Positions 33,701 through 41,575 of a DNA stretch of 60,908 nucleotides are shown here, in pieces. The translations under genes and the position numbers were made by a program. This stretch comes from Lachnospiraceae bacterium (GTDB taxonomy: Bacteria > Bacillota > Clostridia > Lachnospirales > Lachnospiraceae). How positions within the stretch are numbered: the first letter of the stretch is position 1; each line of letters begins with the position of its first letter. Under the pieces are notes generated by a model. That model saw nothing but the letters and a program-made list of their open reading frames with translations, ran no database searches and had not been told where the DNA came from. Where the stretch lies: positions 1 through 60,908 of the forward strand of contig JAKSRW010000018.1 in the NCBI GenBank assembly GCA_024403355.1. The letters are read 5' to 3'.

Positions 33701-36355
33701 AGTGCGATAACACCTGTTATCGAATATGGCAGTGAAGACGAACAGACAGCCTGGACAGCTTCTGAACTTATAGTACCTGCAGCTGCTTCAGTGAAGTATT
33801 TTGCAGCAGGCGCTGACGGCAAGAAGACAGGTTCAGAGCTGGCTCAGATTACAGAAGTAGGTAAGTATATTGTAGAAGTTAATATCGCAGCAGGTGCTAT
33901 TGCTGAAGGTAGCAGTGCATTAACAGCGAGTGTTCCTTTTAGGGTTAAGAAGGTTGCCGGTTCAGGTAGTGTAACAATGGCAGACTGGACTTACGGCGAG
34001 ACCGCTCCTGATCCTGTACCCAGCAGTACAACAAATGGTACCGGAAACGTAACTTATCTCTACACAGCAGACGGAATTAATTATAGCGCTGCAAAGCCTG
34101 TAAATGTAGGTGAATATGCAGTTAAGGCGATATTTGCGGAAACTGATAATTATGATGAATATACTACTGAGCCTTATTACTTTATTATCCATAAGGCGGA
34201 TGCTTCAAGCGAGATGAAAAATGCTAAGGGCAATCTCCTTGCATACGCAGGTAGTACACGAGTTATCAGCTTTAACGGTTTACCTGAGGATGCAGTTCCG
34301 GTAATCACTGAGGGAGTACCCGGTGAGCTTGATGTGACAGCAGTCATTGAAAACCAGGCTCTGAAGCTGACTGTAGGTGCAGAGGATTTACCTGATGATG
34401 CTAAGACCTTCTATATGCTGGTTTCTGTAGCTGAAACAGGAAATTATTACAGCTATGAGATCGAAGTAGCTGTAACACCTACATGGCACGTACATGTTGT
34501 TGATACAACTAAGAAGCATGCAGCAGTTCCCAGCACATGTATCAAAAATGGAACAAGAGACTGGTATGAGTGTGCGGACAGTACATGTGATTATATGCTT
34601 GATGAAAACGCTGAAGAGCTTGACAGCATCGTATTAGAGCTGGATCCTTTAAATCATGACGGTACAGCTACTACATGGACCAGAACAGAGACAACTCATA
34701 TTGAGACTTATAATTGCTGTAACGCAGTAAGAATAGAGGAAACAGAGCACAGCTACGGATTAACAGGTATTGCAAGATATACATGTATGTCATGTTCTTT
34801 CGTACATGAAGGAAAGAAAGCAGCTGTTGAATTAGCAGATGCCAAGGAAGCAGCATTAAAGGCTATTGAGGCTGAAGTAGGCGGAGCTACTGCAGAGAAT
34901 GTATTAGCGGCTGCTGAGGAAGCAATAGAGGCTATTACTAAGGCCGAAACAGTAGATGCTGTTAATGCAGCAAAGGATGCCGGTATTGCGGCTATCAGAG
35001 CTGCTAAGAGAGCCAATATTAAGTACACCATCCCCGTAAGAGGCGATGAAAGTGCTGTAAAGGTTCAGGCTGAGATTAATGACAAAAATGCCGTAATCGG
35101 TGAAATCACAGATGAGACACTTTCTGCTATCGTGAAGGAAGCAAAGAAGGCTGAGGCAGGCGCTGTAAGTGCTGAGGAGCTGGTAGATACCATTACTATC
35201 GACCTGTCAGCCGCAAAGCAGGAGATCGTAGCAGCTACGCTTTCTGCTAGTTCAATCGAGACACTGGCTGATACCTTAAGCGATGCTTCAAATACCATCA
35301 ATAAGGTTGAGATTAAGCTTACAGATGCTACAGTAACATTTGACAGCAAGGCACTGAATTCACTTGCAGAGCAGATTAAAGGCAAGGACGTTACTCTGGT
35401 AGTGAATAGTGTAGATGCAAGTGACTTAAATGCTAAGCAGCAGAAGGCACTGAAAAACGATGAAGTTATGGCATCCTTTGATATCTATCTGGTATCTGAG
35501 GGCGGAGAGATTCACAAGTTTGACGGCGGACAGCTTGATTTCAGCATTAATTTCGAGGCTGAAGAGGATACTGATCCTAAATATTATCATGTAGTATATG
35601 TCGCAGAAAACGGCGACAAGGAGTATTTGGATACTGAGTATGTGAACGGTATTATTAAGTTCTCTACACTTCATTGTTCAAACTACGTAATTGTTTATGA
35701 TGAGAGCAGAACAAACAATTCTGTCGCAGTTCCCGGCAAGGAGCAGATTGCGAAGAATAATAAGCTGATTAACGTAGGACTTATCAGCAGTATTAAGTCA
35801 GGAAAGCTTACTGTAAAGTGGAGCAAGATTGACGGTGCTATGGGATATGATGTATTCGTAGCAGCATGTGACGGTAAGTCATTTGCAAAGAAGCCTGCTT
35901 ACACAGCAGCTGCAGACGAGACAAAGGCAGTCCTTACTGAGTACAATGGCGAAGATTTTGCAGCCGGCAGCTACAAGGTGAAGGTACGTGCATTCATGAT
36001 CATTGACGGCAAGAAGATTTATATTGCTAAAAGCTCTATCGTACATGCATCAGGCAACAAGTCAAAGTACACAAATCCTAAGACAGTGTCTGTAAATGAA
36101 ACAGCAGTTACCCTCGCTAAGGGTGAGACTGCTCAGCTCGAAGCAAAGATGACTGTAGCAAACAGCAAGAAGAAGGTTATGAAGCACATGAGAGGCTACC
36201 GCTTCTTCACACTGGATAAGGATGTAGCTACCGTGGATAAGAGCGGCAAAATCGTTGCTACCGGCAGCGGTTCAACCACTGTATATGTCATGGCAGCAAA
36301 CGGTGTTAAGACAGCTGTGGAAGTTACAGTAAAAGAAAACACAGTAAAATTGTAA
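30728..36355 (+). CDS. Giant secreted surface protein (beta-helix, repeat modules, FN3 and Big_2)
   Basis: 1875 residues. Signal peptide about 1-37 (ends VTVWA). A Cys/His-rich N-terminal region (CTCGHSYGAH) precedes two related modules of about 130 residues (around 213-340 and 955-1080, both with TAWT and DGKKTGSEL/M). Between them lies a right-handed beta-helix-like stretch (about 710-840) of FNMYGGSI/GGVYN repeats, about 20-30 residues per turn. A helical alanine-rich part (about 1360-1440), a fibronectin-III-like domain (about 1690-1780) and a Big_2 domain (about 1785-1865) close it. No LPXTG is seen. AAGGAGG precedes the ATG. An upstream c-di-GMP riboswitch suggests a role in attachment or biofilm switching. 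Confidence 0.8.
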   Translation: MKEKIFKKGITRRLLSVVLALAMVVSTASSVTVWAYEYRDICTCGHSYGAHERGGGECNTCTTQGISSCDQFTSAGDGSTGACVYAYMKNYFGKTGWVYLNERSGDEMARKIIDYAMQSCDGDVNMYVNKTYNLYWCGTGGYLCSDCETKLINEVIGKITAIGTVAYTTECKEKIDAARTAYNALTAAQKERVTNYTTLADAESEYASLHTHSFDYSADGSVLTATCENASDCTLDDGKVTLTLSASNAHYSGSAVTPTINFGSSTEQTAWTDAGLTVPTVASMKYYATDADGKKTGSEMASVSALGRYIVDVTIADIVDTNSSAITVSFPFQVCRVVVTEDITDTFQLTGIKAGDKIYFEPAAPGYKGVFMYHGSELATPAMITELSSGEYHSVYWTAPFDGTLRVGTEMKISDRSPNIWMLFLECSSSTELIKHDGQAATHTEDGWIDYYECPDCHLFYEDADKTTLITIPDTTTFFYENDLAIYMSNWKAEAGKIAKGHDISYTAENETITVSCSRDASEEVTLTIMAISPSYSETKVYPGAKIFDADGTEIKSDNTNTWTSSVFGLSVPEIKYYKATSEGGTEGTEEVTNLTGLALGNYYAAVTVGTVTAKKAFKVLPPHTHAGGTAGAGIDWDGVDALPSVSGNYYLLGDISLTDSWNIPTGEEINLCLNGYSIKRASGLSDDNLFSLINIAENATLNLYDCKDSGKITGGLAYNGGGVYIGYPGNFNMYGGSIQGNTVTDGGGAGVYNYGGNFNMYAGSIESNTATIFGVGGVYNYYGNFNMYAGSIKNNAAKFSGGVYNLGGNMNMYGGIITGNKTTQPGGGVYSATTSKGSFNVGGKAVIKGNKSGADGSVDDNLLLYNEYGKNSIIGLAEGANAPAEGMEIHYTVGKWSIEEQRTVAGTHGNDPITMVTGATAAQTKCFISDNPDMHIVYNNGELKIMHDWNYLTDGAEVKAYCFTGCESGAVDADHALVLTLSAEPVEYTASAITPVIEYGSEDEQTAWTASELIVPAAASVKYFAAGADGKKTGSELAQITEVGKYIVEVNIAAGAIAEGSSALTASVPFRVKKVAGSGSVTMADWTYGETAPDPVPSSTTNGTGNVTYLYTADGINYSAAKPVNVGEYAVKAIFAETDNYDEYTTEPYYFIIHKADASSEMKNAKGNLLAYAGSTRVISFNGLPEDAVPVITEGVPGELDVTAVIENQALKLTVGAEDLPDDAKTFYMLVSVAETGNYYSYEIEVAVTPTWHVHVVDTTKKHAAVPSTCIKNGTRDWYECADSTCDYMLDENAEELDSIVLELDPLNHDGTATTWTRTETTHIETYNCCNAVRIEETEHSYGLTGIARYTCMSCSFVHEGKKAAVELADAKEAALKAIEAEVGGATAENVLAAAEEAIEAITKAETVDAVNAAKDAGIAAIRAAKRANIKYTIPVRGDESAVKVQAEINDKNAVIGEITDETLSAIVKEAKKAEAGAVSAEELVDTITIDLSAAKQEIVAATLSASSIETLADTLSDASNTINKVEIKLTDATVTFDSKALNSLAEQIKGKDVTLVVNSVDASDLNAKQQKALKNDEVMASFDIYLVSEGGEIHKFDGGQLDFSINFEAEEDTDPKYYHVVYVAENGDKEYLDTEYVNGIIKFSTLHCSNYVIVYDESRTNNSVAVPGKEQIAKNNKLINVGLISSIKSGKLTVKWSKIDGAMGYDVFVAACDGKSFAKKPAYTAAADETKAVLTEYNGEDFAAGSYKVKVRAFMIIDGKKIYIAKSSIVHASGNKSKYTNPKTVSVNETAVTLAKGETAQLEAKMTVANSKKKVMKHMRGYRFFTLDKDVATVDKSGKIVATGSGSTTVYVMAANGVKTAVEVTVKENTVKL

Positions 36356-36368
36356 TAGTTAAATAGAA

Positions 36369-36416
36369 ACAACCTTCAGCTTTTTCATAGAAGAATTAGC
36401 TGAAGGTTGTTTTTTT
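36369..36416 (+). terminator. Terminator of the giant surface-protein gene
   Basis: A 13-bp perfect stem ACAACCTTCAGCT/AGCTGAAGGTTGT, then seven Ts. Confidence 0.9.
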
Positions 36417-36478
36417 ATGGTCAAGAATTCTCGCCACCCAAGAGCGGGTACGACACATTTATTTCACCTTTATGCTAC

Positions 36479-36507
36479 TTGAAAAGTAAGTATATCGGGT
36501 GTATTAT
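36479..36507 (+). promoter_or_regulatory. Promoter of the 36516 ncRNA candidate
   Basis: TTGAAA, 17-bp spacer, TATTAT (an overlapping TATAAT is three bases further). Confidence 0.5.
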
Positions 36508-36515
36508 AATGGTAT

Positions 36516-36629
36516 AAGTTATTTTTGTTGTACGTGGTGGTAAGGCTATAGGCTTTCACACGCAGGTTTTCCTGTGTCTTTAAAGAGCCCACTTGAGTAA
36601 GTCCTTATCGTTTTGATAAGGTTTGTTTT
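36516..36629 (+). ncRNA. Structured ncRNA candidate of about 114 nt
   Basis: Starts shortly after a predicted promoter and ends in the terminator CCTTATC/GATAAGG plus TTTGTTTT (36603-36629). Inside are several pairings, for example CACACGCAGG with CCTGTGT around a short loop and GGCTTT with AGAGCC. No protein frame fits. I cannot name the family; a 6S-like RNA is one thought, but the length is short for 6S. A further imperfect stem lies at 36670-36702. Confidence 0.5.
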
Positions 36630-36763
36630 AACGCAAAGGAGACACTAAAAAGTAACTAAATATAAGGCTTTTGCCTTGATGAAAATAATCAGGGCAAAGG
36701 TAAATTTTCCCTGTATATATAGATATTAAAAGTTAGCTGTTATACAGCGGAAAAGGAGAAACT

Positions 36764-37543
36764 ATGAGTGATTTAGATGAAAAATTAAGCAGGATTAGAA
36801 AATTTCGCCCAATAGACGATATTTTCTTTGAGGTGATGGCAAAAGACAAACTCTTTGATCAGGAAATGCTACGAGTTATTCTCGGAGATGCAAATCTAAT
36901 TGTAGAGGATGTTATTGTGCAATCTGACGAAAGAAATCTATATGGACGTTCTGTTCGATTAGATGCACTTTGTACATTAAGTGACGGAACTAGATGCAAC
37001 ATTGAAGTTCAGCGTTCAAATAATGATAATCATTTGAAGCGAGTTAGATACAACGCTTCAATGATTACAACAAGAGAATCTGAACCTGGCGGACATTATG
37101 AAAATATTCCAGATGTTTATGTTGTATATATTTCTGAATTTGATTTGTTTAAGCAGGGGAAAACAATATATCACATTGAAAAAATCATTACCGAGACTGG
37201 TGAAATGATAGATGACGGTATACATGAGATATTTGTTAATACTGCTGTAAATGATGGAACTGAAATAGCTGAGTATATGTCGTTTTTTATGTCAACAGAG
37301 GTGAACAGCACAAAATTCCCAGCTATTACTTCAAGAATGAATCAGCTTAAGAATACAGAAGGAGGGCTAAATTCTATGTGCAAGATTATGGAGGATTACC
37401 TCAAAGAAAGAACTGCCGAAAAGGATGAGTTGATTGCAAAAAAAGATAATCAGCTCGCTGAAAAGGATGAGTTGATTGCCGAGAAAGACGAGGAAATTGA
37501 ATCATTGAAAAAGCAATTAGCAGCGACACAGAAAAGCAATTAA
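36764..37543 (+). CDS. Rpn/PD-(D/E)XK nuclease family protein (transposase-like)
   Basis: 259 residues. The N-terminal FRPIDDIFFEVMAKDKLF block, then the nuclease core with Asp67 (RLDALC) and Glu81-x-Gln83 (IEVQ), match the PD-(D/E)XK transposase family (Rpn-like). The C-terminal 55 residues form a charged coiled coil with a repeated AEKDELIA(K/E)KD heptad-type unit, a typical tail of these proteins. A GGAGAA site precedes the ATG. AT-rich like other accessory stretches. Such genes promote recombination and are widely dispersed in Clostridia. Confidence 0.83.
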   Translation: MSDLDEKLSRIRKFRPIDDIFFEVMAKDKLFDQEMLRVILGDANLIVEDVIVQSDERNLYGRSVRLDALCTLSDGTRCNIEVQRSNNDNHLKRVRYNASMITTRESEPGGHYENIPDVYVVYISEFDLFKQGKTIYHIEKIITETGEMIDDGIHEIFVNTAVNDGTEIAEYMSFFMSTEVNSTKFPAITSRMNQLKNTEGGLNSMCKIMEDYLKERTAEKDELIAKKDNQLAEKDELIAEKDEEIESLKKQLAATQKSN

Positions 37544-37730
37544 TATTGATTACTGCTAAAACAACTAATTAAATAAGTCATATTCCAAAGTGAATATGGC
37601 TTATTTTTTTTGCCTATTTTTCGTCAAAGTAATTGCAACATAAAATTCTTCAGGGTTAATGCAACGCTTTGTTCCGTTTACCTTGAAAAATTACCGTCAA
37701 GAATTTTTTTAAAAAATTTTAAAATAGGTG

Positions 37731-37759
37731 TTGACATTTCCTTAAATGGGTGCTATTAT
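37731..37759 (+). promoter_or_regulatory. Promoter of tRNA-Leu(AAG)
   Basis: A consensus TTGACA, 17 bp, TATTAT, 30 bp before the tRNA. Confidence 0.7.
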
Positions 37760-37789
37760 AATCTAGCGCGCTGGGAACAGCGCGGAAAT

Positions 37790-37872
37790 GCGGAGTTGCT
37801 GGAATTGGCAGACAGGCATGACTAAGGATCATGTATCGCACAGATGTGAGGGTTCAAGTCCCTTACTCCGCA
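37790..37872 (+). tRNA. tRNA-Leu (anticodon AAG)
   Basis: An 83-nt class II tRNA. Acceptor GCGGAGT/ACTCCGC with discriminator A; anticodon stem CATGA/TCATG closing loop CTAAGGA, anticodon AAG (37824-37826); variable arm with ATC/GAT pairing; T-loop TTCAAGT. CCA is not encoded. An A34 leucine tRNA is unusual in bacteria and would need TadA-type deamination to inosine to read CUC as well as CUU. Confidence 0.93.
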
Positions 37873-37883
37873 TTACTTAAAGG

Positions 37884-37910
37884 CCACCGATATGTGTCGG
37901 TGGTTTTTTT
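37884..37910 (+). terminator. Terminator of tRNA-Leu(AAG)
   Basis: Stem CCACCGA/TCGGTGG, 6-nt loop, seven Ts. Confidence 0.9.
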
Positions 37911-37970
37911 GTAAGAAAAAAATGATAGGCACGTGTCTATAAACGTGCAGAATCTGAAAGGTTGGTAAAC

Positions 37971-38918
37971 ATGAAGAAAATCGGCAAAAGTATCTGTCTG
38001 GTATTTGCACTCACAGTAATCGCATTACTGCTTACAATCAATGCAAAGCCTGTGGCAGCTGCATCAAAGGGTGTATATCTCGAGGCATCGACTCTTTACT
38101 GTGTTCCCGATCCGGGCAGTAAGGGCGCCGGTGACGTACAGGTATACTCACTCAGACTTAACAATGATACACAGTACAAGCCTCACTGGTCTGTAGGAAA
38201 TGATAAAATCGTTAAAATTGTTGAACAGTCAGACGACGGAATTGAATTTATGGTTCTTAAGTCAGGTACAACAAAGATTAGCTGTACAGTAGACGGGAAG
38301 ACCTATAAGTGCACAGTAAAGGCCAGCAAGAACTATAAATCAGAGAATCTTTGCAAGAAGATTAAGGTTTCATCTGTTAAGAAGGTAAATGCAAACACCT
38401 TCTCAGCAAAGATTTCCAACGATAATGCTGTTCCCGTTTCATTTCATTTCTCTTTTGAGGGTATTGATAAGTACGGCGACAAGACAGGCTATTACTACGA
38501 TACAATCGTAGTTCTTCCCGCAAAGTCATCTCAGACAGTATATTTAAATGAGTATGAGAAGAATCTTTCACAGTATAAAACAATTTCAAAGTTTGCAGTA
38601 ACAAGTATCAGAACTGCTACAGCTGTTGAGAATGCTAATTATGCAGGTAAGCTGGTTTTCAACATTGATATGGGTAAAATCACTGATAACAGTATCGGAA
38701 CCGTTAGTTCAAAGGCAAAGATCGGCTTAAATGTTCGTTATGTTGTGCTTGTAAAGAACGCAGCAGGTAAATGCGTAAGCTCTATTCATGGCACAGGCGC
38801 AGTATTAGAAGCAGGTGAGAAGAATCACGTTATCGAAGCATCTTTCGTAGAGGAGAAGGTGAGCGGTGACGGATACACCTACGTTCCGGCAGTATATTAT
38901 TTAGAGCCGTATTTATAA
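37971..38918 (+). CDS. Secreted protein with an Ig-like (Big_2-type) N-terminal domain
   Basis: 315 residues from ATG 37971. Signal peptide about 1-31 (PVAAAS). A Big_2-like domain (about 35-120, with HWSVGNDKIVKIVE and GTTKISCTVDGKTYKC) is followed by a beta-rich C-terminal domain of about 190 residues. No enzyme motif is present. AAAGG precedes the start, and a GCACGT/ACGTGC hairpin lies in the leader (37929-37949). Probably a surface or secreted binding protein. Confidence 0.65.
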   Translation: MKKIGKSICLVFALTVIALLLTINAKPVAAASKGVYLEASTLYCVPDPGSKGAGDVQVYSLRLNNDTQYKPHWSVGNDKIVKIVEQSDDGIEFMVLKSGTTKISCTVDGKTYKCTVKASKNYKSENLCKKIKVSSVKKVNANTFSAKISNDNAVPVSFHFSFEGIDKYGDKTGYYYDTIVVLPAKSSQTVYLNEYEKNLSQYKTISKFAVTSIRTATAVENANYAGKLVFNIDMGKITDNSIGTVSSKAKIGLNVRYVVLVKNAAGKCVSSIHGTGAVLEAGEKNHVIEASFVEEKVSGDGYTYVPAVYYLEPYL

Positions 38919-38973
38919 AACGGGAGCGGACTGCGAATACCACTGAGAATTTTATTTGAAACGAATTAACTGA

Positions 38974-39020
38974 CCCCTTTGGGAAGAGGCACACAAGCCT
39001 TTGGCCCGAAGGGGATTTTT
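38974..39020 (+). terminator. Intrinsic terminator
   Basis: CCCCTTTGGG pairs with CCCGAAGGGG around a 24-nt loop, followed by ATTTTT. Confidence 0.75.
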
Positions 39021-39043
39021 ATCTTTTGTTTTGTGTGAAAAGA

Positions 39044-39072
39044 TTGTCTAACCGGAAGAATTGTGCTATAAT
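39044..39072 (+). promoter_or_regulatory. Promoter of the Hpt/cytidylate-kinase-like operon
   Basis: TTGTCT, 17 bp, TATAAT. Confidence 0.65.
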
Positions 39073-39165
39073 AAATGTGGGGATTTACAGGTTGTAATAT
39101 CTCGGTTTTATCGGGCATAGGCCGTAGATTTCGGCATATTCGCAACTGCAACACGGAGGTTGGAG

Positions 39166-39534
39166 ATGGTTTTTGAAAGGCTTAGCGAACACGGATGTGA
39201 TATTGAAGGAACGATGAAGCGTTTTATGGGCAAGCGCGAGTTATATTGCAGGTGCCTGTGCAGCTTCATTACGGACGAGACCATGAATGAAATAGAGGAT
39301 GCCTTTGGGAAGGCGCACATCAGGCAGCTTGCGGAGGCTGTGCACAGGATGAAGGGCATCAGCGGAAATCTCGGTTTTTCGGTCCTGCATACGATTACAT
39401 CGGATATGACGACCCTTTTCAGGGCGGACCGTCATGAGGAGGCAGTTGGTAAAATGCCGGAGCTTCGTGAGGCGTATAAGGCCATTATGACTATTCTGAA
39501 GGAAAACGAGGAGGAGCTGGGATGGACAAGATAA
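39166..39534 (+). CDS. Histidine phosphotransfer (Hpt) domain protein
   Basis: 122 residues from ATG 39166 (GGAGG six bases upstream). A single four-helix Hpt domain with the phosphorylatable His60 in AVHRMKGISGNLGF. Hpt proteins relay phosphate between a hybrid kinase and a response regulator; neither is encoded nearby, so it is an orphan here. Its last 13 bp overlap the cytidylate-kinase-like gene, an unusual coupling of a phosphorelay module with a nucleotide-kinase fold. Confidence 0.8.
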   Translation: MVFERLSEHGCDIEGTMKRFMGKRELYCRCLCSFITDETMNEIEDAFGKAHIRQLAEAVHRMKGISGNLGFSVLHTITSDMTTLFRADRHEEAVGKMPELREAYKAIMTILKENEEELGWTR

Positions 39535-40133
39535 TTACTATTAGCAGACAATACAGCAGCGGCGGACGTGAAATCGGACGCATTCTTGCGGATGAATGGG
39601 GTATTCCCTTTTATGATAATGAGCTTATTACCAGGGCGGCGGAGGACAGCGGCTATTCTGTGGATGCCTTTGAATCGGCGGAAAGCAGGGCCGGCAACAG
39701 CCTTTTATATTCTATTGCACGCGGCATGGTTACTGCGGGAAGCATGACCACTACCTTTAATCACCTTTCGCTTGATGACAGGCTTTATATTGCGCAGACA
39801 GACATCATTAAGAAGGTGGCGGATGAGGGGCCCTGCATTATCGTAGGACGCTGCGCGGATTATATTTTACGCAGGCGCGAGAATCTGGTTAATATTTTTG
39901 TTAATGCGGATATGCCCTTCAGGGTTGAGCGTGCCCAGCGAATTGACCATATGCCTTCTGCGAAAATCGAGGAGAATATCCTGAAGATGGATAAAAGAAG
40001 GTCTAATTACTATAATTTCCACACAGGTGAGAAGTGGGGCAGGGCCGAGAATTATGCGCTTTGCATTAACAGCAGCAAGGTGGGTATCGAGAAGACGGCC
40101 ATGCTGATAAAGCAGTATGTTGACTCTATCTGA
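39522..40133 (+). CDS. Cytidylate-kinase-like family protein
   Basis: 203 residues. The N-terminus ITISRQYSSGGREIGRILADEWGIPFYDNELI is that of the family (SSGGREIG replaces a strict Walker A). IIVGRCADYILRRREN is the second conserved block, and arginine-rich MDKRRSNYYNFHTGEKWG forms the lid/C-terminal block. These proteins are P-loop kinases of uncertain substrate, distinct from housekeeping Cmk. It overlaps the Hpt gene and shares its promoter. Confidence 0.85.
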   Translation: MDKIITISRQYSSGGREIGRILADEWGIPFYDNELITRAAEDSGYSVDAFESAESRAGNSLLYSIARGMVTAGSMTTTFNHLSLDDRLYIAQTDIIKKVADEGPCIIVGRCADYILRRRENLVNIFVNADMPFRVERAQRIDHMPSAKIEENILKMDKRRSNYYNFHTGEKWGRAENYALCINSSKVGIEKTAMLIKQYVDSI

Positions 40134-40185
40134 TGTAAATGCCGCAGCTGCGGATTAATAGCCGGAGAAGCTTTTATATGTACTT

Positions 40186-40218
40186 GTGACAAGCGAAGCG
40201 GTCACGAGGTTGACTAAT
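40186..40218 (+). repeat. Fragment related to the 142-bp inverted repeat
   Basis: GTGACaagcgaagcgGTCAC followed by GAGGTTGACTAAT, nearly identical to the right end of the repeat at 58733-58874 (including its TTTGACTAAT flank). The stem-loop itself is a 5-bp hairpin. Confidence 0.7.
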
Positions 40219-40222
40219 TATC

Positions 40223-40258
40223 AGTCGTATTATGGGTGACCATAGTACGACTTTTTTT
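40223..40258 (+). terminator. Intrinsic terminator of the Hpt operon
   Basis: AGTCGTATTATGG/CCATAGTACGACT stem with GTGA loop, then seven Ts. Confidence 0.85.
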
Positions 40259-40450
40259 GTGTAAAAGGGTCTTGCAAAAAAATCCTGTATGGAGGATAAT
40301 TAATACTTTCAGGTGTGGTATTTGTAAATCAGAATATTAAAATATAATCGGATATTTATAAAAAAAATGGAACCATAGGCGAAATGACTCGTCTAATAGA
40401 TGAACTGTGCGCAGTTCATTAAGCAAAGGAAAGTGGAAAGGCGTGATTTT

Positions 40451-41575
40451 ATGGAAGGGAAAGCCGTTATTGAAGTGCGGAATGCCAAAAAGGTCTACCG
40501 TATGGGTCAGGAAAAGATAAAGGCTGTGGATGGCGTGAGCTTCACCGTGAATGAAGGTGAATTCTGTTGTCTTCTGGGCACGTCCGGCTCGGGTAAATCG
40601 ACGCTGTTGAATCTGATGGCGGGGATTGAGAAGCTGACGAGCGGTGAGATCCTGATCAAGGGAGCTTCTATCGGCAAAATGAGTGAGAATAAGCTGGCTA
40701 AGTTTCGACAGGAGAATCTGGGATTTGTTTTTCAGAGCTATAACCTGATCGGTTCGATGACTGCACTTGAGAATGTGGAGTTTCCGCTGGTGTTTAAGCG
40801 CGTGCCCGCATCGAAGCGCAGAAAGCTGGCAAAGCAGATGCTGAGGGACGTAGGTCTGAAGGGCAGAATGAACCACAAGCCCAAGGAGATGTCGGGTGGT
40901 CAGCAGCAGCGAGTAGGTATTGCGAGGGCTTTCGTGGCAAAGCCGTCTATCGTCTTCGCGGATGAGCCGACCGGAAACCTGGATTCGCGAACCACGACTG
41001 AGGTTATGAACCTGATTAAGTCCATGGCGCGAAAGAATAAGCAGACTCTGGTTATGGTTACGCATGACAGAAGCCTTACGGCGTATGCAGACAAGATTAT
41101 TAATGTTCTCGACGGTCATATCCAGAGTGTCGAGATTATAGAGAATTCTTACGAGCCGCCAAGCGAGGCGGAGCTTGCGGCTGCAGCAAAGAATGTGGAG
41201 GCTGAGGCAGCAGGAAAGCCTGCGTCTGATGTAGCAGCTGAGAACGCAGCAGGAAATGCAGCAAATGCAGACGGAGCGGTTACAGCGATGGCTGAGACTG
41301 CAAATAAGAGCACATGGGATGCCGGTAATACAGCCGAGGCAGGAAGTGCGGTAACAGCAGAGAACGCAGGAAATGCAGAAAATGCAGACGGAACGGTTAC
41401 AGCGATGGCTGAGACTGTAAACAAGAGCACGTGGGATGCAGGAAATAAGCCGGAGCAGACAGTACCGCCGGGCAAGGGCAAATCAGATGACGGCTCTCAT
41501 CGCACGATGACTGAGCTGGCTGAGCAGAGCTGGGAAAAAGCAAATAAAAAAATGGAAAAGGACATAAAGAAATGA
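40451..41575 (+). CDS. MacB/LolD-type ABC transporter ATPase with Ala-rich repeat tail
   Basis: 374 residues from ATG 40451. The ATPase domain (1-235) has Walker A GTSGSGKST, the Q-loop FVFQSYNL, signature MSGGQQQRVGIARAF, Walker B IVFADEPTGNLDS and H-loop VTHD. The remaining 135 residues are an unusual Ala/Asn-rich tail with two near-identical units of NADGxVTAMAETxNKSTWD. It overlaps the next gene (ATGA) and acts with the FtsX-type permease at 44580. MacB-type systems move peptides, antibiotics or lipoproteins across the membrane without a classical channel. The repeat tail is not standard. Confidence 0.88.
   Translation: MEGKAVIEVRNAKKVYRMGQEKIKAVDGVSFTVNEGEFCCLLGTSGSGKSTLLNLMAGIEKLTSGEILIKGASIGKMSENKLAKFRQENLGFVFQSYNLIGSMTALENVEFPLVFKRVPASKRRKLAKQMLRDVGLKGRMNHKPKEMSGGQQQRVGIARAFVAKPSIVFADEPTGNLDSRTTTEVMNLIKSMARKNKQTLVMVTHDRSLTAYADKIINVLDGHIQSVEIIENSYEPPSEAELAAAAKNVEAEAAGKPASDVAAENAAGNAANADGAVTAMAETANKSTWDAGNTAEAGSAVTAENAGNAENADGTVTAMAETVNKSTWDAGNKPEQTVPPGKGKSDDGSHRTMTELAEQSWEKANKKMEKDIKK

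Larger units (their letters stand above)
40134..40450. other. Intergenic region with repeat fragment and terminator
   Basis: 317 bases with no gene. It contains the 40186 repeat fragment, the terminator at 40223, and AT-rich DNA leading to the ABC operon. No clear promoter was picked with confidence. Confidence 0.4.
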
